A stretch of DNA of 64,000 bases from Globodera rostochiensis (taxonomy: Eukaryota; Nematoda; Chromadorea; Rhabditida; Heteroderidae): contig JAEVLN010000001.1 of NCBI GenBank assembly GCA_018350325.1, positions 3,213,501 to 3,277,500 on the forward strand, read 5' to 3'. The position numbers and the translations under genes were made by a program. Of the stretch, positions 13,403 to 25,400 are shown piece by piece (the stretch's first letter is position 1; each line of letters opens with the position of its first letter). The notes under the pieces are model-generated. The model saw only the letters and a list, made by a program, of their open reading frames with translations, ran no database searches and was not told where the DNA came from.

Positions 13403-16400
13403 ATGTCGGACAATCCGAAGAAAGTGGAGAAACGGCTGAAAGAAATGTGAGTTTTGCCTTATTTCTACGGGCTCCGGGGAATCCCCCCGGCCTTCACCGG
13501 AATAAAAGTTTTTTTCATCAGCTTAAAAGAAAATTTCTGACAATTTCCCGACGGTTCTCACGCCCTTAACGAGAAAATTTACAGTTTTTTAGCATAACGG
13601 AGATTTGACTATTTTTCAGCACCCATTCATCTCATTTAAACCCGCCGAATTTTCAGTTTCGTTTGTGACGACGTTTTGTTTGATGTGTTCAAATTCTGTG
13701 GGCCTTTTGTGCTCGGACTGAACGTGGCGCTGATCAGCGATCGATTTGATCGTTTGGTGGACGCGCATTTCAAAACGATGGAATGGTCGTTGGGCAATTT
13801 GACATCTCGTCGCGCAGCTGACGGAAATGGCGCTCAATTTGTCAAATTTATTGGCAACGGTGTCGTGCGTCGGCTGTCGATTCCGCATGAGTCGCTGCCC
13901 GAAAATGTCGGCTTTGAATGGCTTAAAATAAGGTAATTTAATTGTCAGTTTAAATGTTTTTAAATTTCTTTGGCTTTTTAGTTACATCGACCGAAGTGTC
14001 ATCGAATTTCTTCAACGCGTCCGCCGACTTTTCGACTCCAAAGGCATCACTCTTTGCATGGGAACACCCAACGACCAAAACCGCAGTTGGCAAATCATTT
14101 GGAACCGAATTTGGCCGTTGATCAGTGACAACATTTGCATTCTTTCGTTCGACCCCTCCGAACTCGGCCGTTTGCGCCAATTCTCTCCGACCGTTCTCCG
14201 CGATTGTGCAAAGCTCCGCGTGCTCAAAGTCTTTGGTTCTTTTCCCGTGTTCCCGGCCGACGACAGTGCCGGCGCTTCTTCTGGCCAAGCTTTGGCCAAA
14301 TGGTTGCACACGCCCCGCGGGGATGGACTTCCAAAGATGTTGCGATGCATCTTTGATGAGGACGGAATTGAAGAGGGGCTGAAAATGGTAATAATTTTTG
14401 GGGGTAAACCCAACTCATCATCGAATGGCGTTAAAACTTTCTAAATCGGTTAAGTCCGATTTCCGAAATTTTTGGGAAAAATTTTGAGACCTCGGAATTC
14501 CGATTTACGATTTCTGAAATTTTTTGAGGTCGTCGGCGCACCATCCCTGAATATGGATGAGTTGGGTGGGAGCCAATTTTTGGTGCTAGTGATTTTTTTA
14601 AAAATTTGTTCCCCTTAAGGAATTTGTCAATTCGACGGATCCGGTCAATTTCATCATCAGTATTTGGGCTCGTTCTTATGTCCACATTGTGCCATTTGAA
14701 CTGCAAAACAATTTGACGGAGGAGCGATTGGTGTGCCGACGCCGTAGGGACGGAAGTGGTTATTGGCTGATGGTTCGTTGTCCGATTGAGCGCGACGAGG
14801 ACAAATGGGCCGAGTGGCAAAAGGAGGCGGCTGAATGGGATTGCTATGGGCGCTGGAATTGCATTCGCATTGACTTCAACGACAGTGCCATCGACGACGG
14901 GTAAGGGCGGAATTGGGGGATTTTGCCGCATTTTCTGGTACTTATCCCAGGCACAAGATTTTGCTTTGGAGGGGGTACAAAAAAAAAAGTCAATTTTTAG
15001 GGGTGCATTTTTTTAAACTGCTGGATCCGCAACTCCATCTGTTTAGTGTTCAACGTCCCTTCTGTTTCTATCCCACAAATCTTTCCTTCCCATCCCCTAA
15101 ATCCATCAACCCATCCCAATCCTCATTTTGGCACTGCCAAACAGTGCCCAACAACAATTGGTGTAAAGCCCTTCTGCTCGGCCCCTCCCCACTGAATGTC
15201 ACTATTTAAGCTTCTTCACCTTTTTCACTTCCCACTCCTTCTCACTATTCCCCCAAACGATCCAATTTACTTTGCTTTTATTTAATAAACTCTTCACCAA
15301 GTTTCTTCACAAAGTTACCAGACCATAACCCGGGGAGGAGTATCAGGCCCAATTTTTGGGTGTAAAATTTACACCAGGAAGCGGGGACAAGTGAGTCCCA
15401 GCCCCCACCCTTTTTCCCTTCCCTTCACATTCGCACAGGGGGAGGTCGGCCGCACACACGTGCGCGGGGGTCGGTCGCACACACGTGCGCGGGGGAAGGT
15501 ACAACCACGCGTGAGGGATTTGCGCGCCGGAAAGGAAGAAGAGGGGGCGCGCATTTGATTTCATGTAAAAAATATTAAATGAAAATATGCGGCAGATTTT
15601 TGAAATTATTATTGTAAGACAAAATACGAAACTGTTTTTTAAAACGACCTATTTTACAAGCAATATCGTTTTTTAATAACCACGTAAAATAATCATTATA
15701 AACATTAAACCAATAGAAGATTTAAAAATTTTACAAAAATATCATATATATTATGGAGAAGGCCGTTAATAACATTGCGCCATATAAAAAAATGTTTATT
15801 TAGCCAAAATCATTCGAGACGTTTTTAAAGCGACAAATTTGTTGGAAAAAAACACCAGTGTAATTTCCAAAGCAACAATAACATTTATCAACAAATATAA
15901 AAAAAACACAAAACAAATTATCCCCAAAATCCCCCCGATAAATTACGTAAATGAGGGTCGAAACGAATCTCGACACGATCTCCCGGTGACAGAAGGCTTA
16001 CCGCTGGGAACATTCGCGCATCAACAGGCGCCACAAGCTGTTCTCCTTTAAAAGTTTATCAAAAAAAAAATATTATCGCGAAAAAAACCCAGTCTTTCGC
16101 GGTTCAGAAAGAAGTTCACAAGCCCACTCTTTTTGTCCCAAGAACAGGCGATCGTGTCCCCCGCCGAAAACGGCGGAATCTTCAGTACCAACTCTCCCTC
16201 GCGGAGAAGCTCGCCACTTCCTTCAACCCCATACGAGGACGTCGTCCACCCTACCACACCGGAATTTTCATTCCTTGGAACGAAACCAACGCAAATGCTG
16301 CTTAAAATTAAAATTTTGAGACAAAAAAAATTTATTTTTTATACCCGTTATTACGCAGCAGACTGGTTTCAAAATATGACTCTTCTTTGTGGCGGACAAA

Positions 16401-19400
16401 CGTTTTCGGTTCTGAACAAAAAAAACATTAAAAACTATATCCTACAAACATTAAATAACACACCATAATAAAAACCCTCGTGTTCGACAATAAACGTTTC
16501 AGCCCGTTTCACAAATAAATCGTCGGCCATTTAGACACACCAGAAAAAATGGGCAATAAGGGCTGATTTTAGCCACGTATACACCTCCTTTATATTGCAA
16601 AAATGTATTGTAACGTTAGAAGTTTTTTTTACAAATAAAAAAAAGCAAAGCAAGATGCAACCGGGGCGCAGTTTTTTTACCATACGAACGATCGCAAAAA
16701 TGTTCTTGGAGTAATTTTACGTTAAACAACTAAAAACGGAGACATAGAAAGAGTATTTGCAATTTACACAAAATGTTGCGTAAATTGAAGGACGAATTGC
16801 GTTACTACAAATGTAGCGATTGGACACAAACCCAAGGACGAAACGATTAAACAAAAAGTGCTCAAAAACTTATTCGAAAAAATGAAGATGAAAAAAAAAC
16901 AGAAATCAGGAGTTAAACAATAAAAAAATATAGAATTTAAAAAGGATATAAAATGTTAATGATATTTCTAAAATCAGTCTGGTAGTAATTTATTCTGTCA
17001 TAAATTTATAACAACGATCGGTTAACAATGCAAAATAAAAAATATTGTCAATTTAATGCAAACATCCGGCCTAGACTAAAAAAACGATCGATTAACAATA
17101 CAAAAAAAAAGAGGTTTAACTTCCGGACATACATCCGGCCTGGATTCAACCGTCAAAATGTTTTTCCGGTGTAACTATTATTTAAGACGCATAAAATATT
17201 GTAAAAAATAATAAAACATTCTAAATTTAAAGCAATTCTCAAAAAATCCATTAAACAAAATGAGTGGACCCGAGCACTATTATGAAAACATACCAGGATC
17301 TTCCACCCTGTACCCGTCCAAAAAAAATTTGACCGCGGGAATCGATGATTTTCTCGATACGATTCTTTCAACGAATATTTGGGCACGTTTTGTGGGATTG
17401 TTAAAATTTAAAATACCCCCAAATCTGATACTTCCAAAGTGTCAATACCGTCAAAATGAACATCTTAACACTGTGTTAGTTAATAAAATAATAAATAAAC
17501 ACCATTATATAATTTAAGAGAATTTGGCATTAAAACAAAACAGCTCAATGGTTTTTATGGAATCGTGCGAAACGATGTTGAAAGCCCAACAACAATTAAG
17601 CAATATATAGCCGACGGAAACTGGCCAGAAGCATCTGTTGAAAGTTATGAAAAGTTGTCTTTATTTTAATAAAAATCCAACCATAAAATTAAGAGAATTT
17701 TGGCGCATGATTGAGAAAAAAGAGGAAATATTTTCTTACGCTCAAGAGCTAAAACCTAAAGATGAAGATAAAGAATGGAAAACGCCTCTAGGGTGTATAC
17801 TAGAACACCAAATAATGGAACAGCCGGACGGATTTGGTTGCCCTGTTGAAGGGATAACAAATTTCTATGTCTATCTGAGGCGGCGTATGGCATTTTTTCC
17901 ACCGCACACAGAAAACGCAGAATTATTTTCAATAAATATTCTCCTACCTAAAAAAGGACCGGGAAAGACAATATGGTTTTTAAATAACTAGAAATTTATT
18001 TTGTAACTCAATTTAGGTACAGTATTCCCGCCGCAGATTTTCAAAAATTTAAAAATCTTGCAGCATCAGTATTTATTGAAGAATTTTCAAGTAATGACGA
18101 ATATCTTCGCAAAAAATTTCTACTGATACATCCGAAAATTTTGAAAGAAAATAACATACGCTATGTTATAACGGTAATTTCGCATAAAAAAAAAAGAAAA
18201 AGTTAAGTCATTTTTTGTAGGCCCAGGAGCAAGGGGAAGGAATACTAACACTTCCCGGTTCGATCCATTTTGGATTTAGCACGGTATACGGTTGGGAAAA
18301 AATTAATAATTATTTTTCACGATTAGGGCGTAAATTGTGCCATAGCATGGAATCTCGGTCCAAAATCCTGGATTCCTTATGGTCTTGACACACGCGACGA
18401 CTATGAAGCATTTCGATATGCGTCATTTGACACGTTCGAATTGGCAAAACTTCAAGCTGCTAAACAATATGGAGGCGGAGGAAGAGACGAGTTACAAAGA
18501 TCTGAAAAAGCATGGATAGAAGTACATAAAGAATACGTTTTTTACAAAGACGGCTTTGATCCAATATACCCAAAGCATCAACCCAGATTAGAAGAAATTG
18601 GGAAAATAAACCCTAAAAAATATATACAGATCGAAGGGGCTTGGTTCAGAAGTGCGGAAGCAACAGCAAATTCAATTCGATACCGCTGTTGTACCTGTCG
18701 AGTTTCAACCTATTTAAACTATAGAACATTACATTATTCAGACCCTAAACCCCATCATGGTGACCAACCACATAACTATATACCAGATTCGAGAATTATT
18801 AACCTTCCATTCGATGTGACTTTTTAAAAAAATGTTGTTTTTCCTCACTGTTGATAAAGAACACTATAGAAAATTTTCTTTTATTTTCATTTATTTAATA
18901 TAAAAATTTTATTGAAAAGAAATATCGATTTAAATAATTTTCATTAAATATAAATTCAACATTGTCGGTTAATCGGTTTTTACCATCCGCCAGCCACCGG
19001 GCGAAGCCCGACGGCTGGGGGCAGAGGGATTTGCCCTCCCCCAATTCTCCAGCCACCGGGCGAAGGCCCGGCGCGAGGGGGCAAAAGGGGAGTCTTCCCC
19101 CGTACCATCCTCCAGCCATCGGGCGAAGGCCCGGCGACAGGGGGCAGAGGGGTCTGCCCCTTCCCAGCTTCTAGCCACCGGGCGAAGGCCCGGCGACAGG
19201 GGTTTCCCATCTTCCAGCCACCGGGCCTTCGCCCGGTGGCTGGATTTTTGAAAATATTGATATTAGTTGAGCTTCCGCCTGTATTGGCACAAAACCCTTA
19301 TCGCGCCAATGCTTCTTTTTATATGAAAACCACAATGTAATCCTCAAAGCCCTCACATTTCCGGCACGCAATTTCGGGTGAAATTTCCCCGGTTATTCTG

Positions 19401-22400
19401 ATAATAATTCCCCTATTTTGATGCGTTTTCTTGATAATGACGAAGTATATGATAGATGAACACGGATTGAAGAAGAAAGCTATTAGTTGGTGATGAATGC
19501 GAGACATACATTTTTGCTGTCTGTTCGAGATTAACGCCCAGATAAAAGTAACGCGGATTGAATTTACTAAAAACCCCGAATCAAAAGTAATAATGCCGAA
19601 AGCTCCTAAAAAAATACACCGAAAAATAATTTGTTTAAAAATATTCGAAAAATCAGCGTTTCTTGTACACCGGTGCCAAAAAAAAGGATACATCTCCGCC
19701 TTACAAGGCTGTTAAACACAAATGTTTCTTTAAAATTGAATGATTTCTGGCGAAAATGTCATCAAATTCTTCTGAGGATAAACCATTGGTTCTTTAGAGG
19801 TAAAAGGAAAAAATAAATCATGCGGATTAAAAATTTAAGGAAAATTGCCGACAAATAAAATTAAATTCTGTTGGTGCGAGGATGACACTGTTTGGGCCCA
19901 GTGTACACCATATGAAATAGAATTACATCGAGGACATTTTTCACACCCATATTCGATGAAACGTCTTATACAAAGTGTCGCCCATGAAGCTTCACATCTT
20001 GCCGTGTTCCACATTGATAGGTTAAAATGGCCAAGAAGAACCGATCACGGACCGAATTTCTTAGCCTATACGAAAAAAATTCTTAGAGAGACAGCAGGTA
20101 CTATAGACCCAAACGAGGATACAATATTGTAACACATTTATATGTCCACGACTTCTTAAATAATACGAGAATAAATAAAGATTTCTACTTTTAGATAATA
20201 ATATCTGTTAAAAATATTAAAAAAATTTTTGTTTGCTCTCTTTATCGGTCTAAAAATTCCACAATATTTTACACTATTTTGAAACAGCTGCTCCATTTTG
20301 CATCTGTCAATCACCCGTCCACCTTCCCCGTTTGGAGGCCATTTATTTCGGATCGCTGGCATCAATCATCGGTAACTTTCGCTTTTTAAATTTCATTTTC
20401 CGCGCATGACAGGTGGGCAATTCCGCACATCAACCACTATTATTCAAAGTTTCGGTCCTTATTCTGCAGAGTGCCAGTACACTAAACGGCAATTTCGCAA
20501 TAGCCAGTCCATTCGTTCCTTGGCACGATCATGCCCCTCTCCTCCGTGCTAGTTTGAGCCACTTTTCGGCACATCAATCATCTTCGTTCAAAGTTTTGGT
20601 CTTTTCTTGTGCCAGTCACCAAACGGCACTTTCGCAATCGGCGTGGTCCGCCTACTTCGTCATTCCGGTCATTTTCCATTAATAATTCCCCACTCCGCTC
20701 TCCCTCCGCAAATTAAAATTTCATTTAGTTTATTCTGTAATGCCGAAGAAAAACTTTCTCGACACCCCTCCAAATATTAGGAAAGCCCGTAATATAAAAA
20801 ATTATTTTAAACAAACTCCGGCCCTGGACGACATCAAATATTATGAGGAGATTTCGCACAACGTTAAAGAATATGATAACTTCGGCATTAAAAAACACGT
20901 CACTCGTTTTTATTTCAAGAAACCTCCAGATGTCACCGCAGTTGAAGCCTTCAAGCAAACCATTCAAAAACTAATAGATGAGGGGTGTAAAACGGAAGAC
21001 AAAATTGAAAAAATTTCTCTAAACCTGTACATTAAGGAGATTACGGACCCGATCATCATCCCCCCTAGACCAAAACACCAAAACACGCCGGAACTAGTCC
21101 TGAATGAGCTAATGAAGTTGGACCGATCGTACAAAGAAATAAATTTGTTCGAACAGGAGGTCTCCTTCATTGTTACAACCTATTGTTCCTCTGCAACTGG
21201 TGAAAAATAAAAATAAAACCCAAAACATAAAAAACTTATTATCTTTAGGTCTATCTGTCTCCGCCCAATGAACTTTTTTCTTTCGAATAAATATTGATTT
21301 ATTATGTTCTCTTATTTTATTTTGTTTCCTTTGCAGCGATATATCGTTCTTGCCCATTAAAGTTTTTTTCTAACCATATTTTCAGCTAAAATGGCCTCAT
21401 CAAACCTTTTTCTTAAAGCTATCAATGACATTCGCAAGGAAGACGGAGTAAGAGAATTGGGGACGATTTTAGCACCAAAGGGAAAGCTTAGTTTGTTCTA
21501 CGCTTTGGAGCTTGCCCGAAATTACCAAATGATTGGCAATGAGAATACCAACGACAAGTTTCGGTATTTGATGAAACAAGAGAAAAAACAACAGGAAACG
21601 GTCTCAGAATTGATGCGAAAACTGGAACTCGATGGAAATGAAAAAAAATATGGAATTGAGAAACTCGAGTCGGTACAAGCTTTTTGGGATACTGCTTTCC
21701 CGGGCATGTTCAGGATTGTCGCGTTTGATGTGGTAGGGTGCAAAATTTTTACAAAGCTTTTTTTACGTACCTCCATTCAGAGAGCCGGTCTTAAACCAAT
21801 TTTCAAAGGGAACGGAGTGCGAAAGTATGAAGTCTGTGTGATTGCGAACAAAGGGCATTGGGATGGGATAAAAAGCGCGAAGCGGTTTTTTAATGTTCGG
21901 AATTATTGTGTGAGCTGCGAGGTGTCCTATGATCGGCCAGAACGACATAGCATTGCGTGTAGGGAGAGATGCAAATACTGTTGTAGGGTGGGTATAGGTT
22001 TCCCGTGTGTGAAAGAATCGGGTGTGGAGTTAAAATGCGGAGATTGTAACAGAGATTTTTACAATTCGGAATGTTTTGAAGCACATAAAAAACAGGCGTG
22101 CAAAGAGTACAAAAAATGTAAAAAATGTGGAGAAGTTTCCCAAACGCGCTCTAAACACGTCTGCGGTAGGAATCAGTTGAACTATTTTAAATATTTTTTA
22201 AATTTAGGAGGGAAGTTCTGCAAATTGTGTAAAATTTATCACCAGGGAAGACAATGCCACATTCAGAAAATTCGACAGAAGCAGATTTTGCCGAGATATC
22301 GGATAGTCGCGTATGATATGGAAACAACTGCAAATGAGGCGGGGGAGCATATTCCAAATTTGATCAGTGCCATTGTGACTTGCAGCGAATGTGAAGGGCA

Positions 22401-25400
22401 AAAGAAGAATACTTGTGGTCTTTGTGTAACGGGGCCGAGAATGCACACATGGTCTGCCGCGGAAGGGACAGATCCTTTGAATGATTTTATTGATTGGATT
22501 TTGGGGTTCAGAAAAGAGGAAACGATTGCTTTCGCACACTACGCCGGTAAAATAAATCTTGAATTTTTCCCGAGAATTATTTAATTTCAAGGTCGTTACG
22601 ATTCGCACTTTGTTTTAACCGGTCTGGTAGAAAAAGGATATTCCCCGCAAGTGTCGATGAACGACTTGAAAATTTATCAGATTCGATTGGTCAAGTTATA
22701 TTTTCGCGATTTTTGGATGTTAAGTCAGAACAAGCTTGCCGATTTGCCCAAGACTTTGGACCTTAGGATACCTGCAAAACTTTATTTTCCCCATAAATAC
22801 AACAAGAATGCACACTTCGGGATCAGACTCCCCCACCTCCCCCCTATTGAAGAATATTGTCCCGGAACTATGTCAGAAGCCGGATATGAAAAATTCGTTG
22901 TCTGGTACGAGGAAAACAAAAATTCGGAATTCGAACTCGGTAAATGCACAAATAAAATCAAAATCATTTTTTTTTTAGGCGAACAACTTAAAATTTACTG
23001 CGAAAACGATGTAAAAATACTTATGGCGGCGATTCTAAAGTTTAGAAGATTGTTTTTGGATATTACAAAGGACACTGAGACGCCAAATGGTTTTGACATA
23101 TTGAAGAGCAACATTACGATCGCGAGTACGGCAATGGGCATATTTCGTGCAAAATTTTTGAAGGAAAGGCACATCCCGATAGTCTCAGAGGGTGGTTATG
23201 AGAAGGCGGATAATCAGAGTGTGATAGCGGTAAAGTATTTTGAATGGTTAGCGCATAGGGATGGAGTGAAAGTCCGGCATGCGTGTAACGGAGGAGAGGT
23301 TCAATTTGGGGGGTACAAAGTGGACTGTGTGATTGGGGAGCAGAAAAAGATCATCGAATTCCAAGGCTGTGCATTTCATGGGTGCCCGCGTTGTTACAGG
23401 CCTTGGACTAAAAGCCCCGATGGGAAATCGATGGAAGAAAAACTGCTTAGAACGGAGATGAAAATGGACAATCTGAGGGAACTTTGCAAAAGTTTCTCGG
23501 TAGAGGAAGTTTGGGTAAGTGTTTATTAGGCATTGCTTAAGAAACAGCTACCCTAGACATAAATTTTTTGTGTCTGGGTAGGTTTTTAAAGTTAACTTTT
23601 TTAATAAAAGCTAACTTGGATACATTTTTTAGTTAACTCGTAAATTTATTTCACACATCTAATCGGAAAAATTTATAGGAATGTGACGTTAGGGCGGAAT
23701 TAAGGCGTAATAGGGAGATGAAGAAGTTTTTCGAAAGTGTGCCCGACAAAGGTCCCATAAATCCGAGAGATGCGTACGGGGGTGGGAGAACCATGCCCTT
23801 TTGTCTTTATGCTCAGGAGTCGGAAGAAGAGGAGATTTCGATGTTTGATATAATCTCGTTGTATCCAGCGGTAAATTATGAGACGCCGTACCCCGTTGGA
23901 GTGCCAAAAATTGTGAAACGCGATGAAGATGTGCTTTGGTATAAAAATGTTTTTTTCATCGTCAAAAAAACTGTCAAATTTTTAAGGACGGAGCCAGATG
24001 ATGTGCCTTACGATGGTTTGTTAAAGTGAAAGTCATTTCACGAAGAAATTAAAGTATCCGCTTCTGCCTGTGCATCTGGACGATATGCTTCTTTTCCCGA
24101 ATTGTGGTAAATGTGCGAAGAATGAAAAAAAGGACTTTCTAATGTTGAAAGATGTGAAGAAATGTAGGCATAGCTCCGAGGAGAGGGCAATATTGGGCAC
24201 ATTTACGTCTATTGAGTTGAAGAAGGCTTTGGAGTTGGGCTACCGAGTGATACATTTTTACAGGGCGTATCATTTTGAGGCGTTTGACACACAGTTGTTC
24301 AAAGGCTACGTGAGGATGTTCTTAAAGATAAAGGTGGAAGCGTCCGGATGGCCTGCCGAAGTGAAGACGGAAGAAGAGAAAAGGGTTTTCATTGCGATGT
24401 ATAAGGCGAAATATGATATTGTTTTGAACTACAACAATATCTGCTTCAACCCGGGCTTGAGGCTAATAGCGAAATTGGGCTTAAATTCCTTATGGGGAAA
24501 ATTTTCGATGAGGAATAATCTGAGTGAGCATAAAATATTAAAAAGTATGGAGGAGTGGCAGAAGATTTTGCAAGACGACAAGCTCGAGACGTCGGAGCCC
24601 ATTATGTTAAAGGATAAAAAGACTATGCGAGTATCGATAAAGAAGAAGGAGGCTTTTGTAGTCGAGCATCGGGTCTCAAATATTATTCTCTCTTTGTGGT
24701 TAGTTTGAAACTATTTTCGTCAAAAATTTTCTAGTTTTAGGACCACAAGTGCTGCGAGGATTAAATTGTACGAATATATGGAGCAGGTGTATAGGACCAA
24801 GGGGTGCAAATTACTATACTGCGACACGGATTCTTTAATTTTCACACACCCGAGGGGTGTTTGTCCACTAAAAGAGGGGAAATTTTTAGGGTAAGAACCA
24901 AACCACAAATATTTAATAACATTTAAATTAAGAGAAATGACTCGGGAGTATGCGGACAACGAAATTTTAGAGTTCGTTTCTGGAGGTCCAAAGCAGTATT
25001 CTTTGAAGCTGAGAAGTAAAACGAATGGGAAAGTTTGGCAAAAGACGAAAATAAGAGGGATTACGCAGACGTTTAACAATAAAATTGATTTTGAGGAGCT
25101 GAAAAGCATGATTTTGGAATACAAGGAAGGAGAAACAATGACGTTCCACTACCCGGGGAAATTCGGCCCGAAGCGCGATGGGCGGATCATCTCAGAGGAT
25201 TTGGCAAAGGATTATAAACCGGTTCAGAAGAAGGGAATTATTGATCAGGAGTGGAACGTTTTACCTTTTGGATATTTTTGAATAAAGTTTTTTAAATATG
25301 TGTCAATGTTTATTTTTTCATTTGTTTGTCTTACACTATATAAATACCTCATTAAATTAACTTCCATTTTTTATTTTTCAATTTAGCAAAAAATGTCATA

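Noticed and set aside
15343..15564. ORFs in the terminal repeats (and the same frames at 29,595-29,816)
   Set aside because: They exist in both inverted copies only because the repeats are identical; composition follows the GC-rich palindromes.
15839..16468. Plus-strand ORFs at the left end of the Polinton
   Set aside because: They are antisense to the spliced SPRY gene, which explains the region fully.
16650..16922. A possible Polinton cysteine protease or capsid remnant
   Set aside because: The near-continuous frame shows no catalytic or jelly-roll motif that I can recognise and has two in-frame stops.
18962..19210. Pro/Gly-rich ORFs on both strands
   Set aside because: They overlap each other over the hairpin array and follow its repeat; no gene signals.
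19319..19693. 124-aa minus-strand ORF opposite the SprT gene
   Set aside because: It overlaps the SprT exons, has no recognisable domain and looks like a shadow frame.
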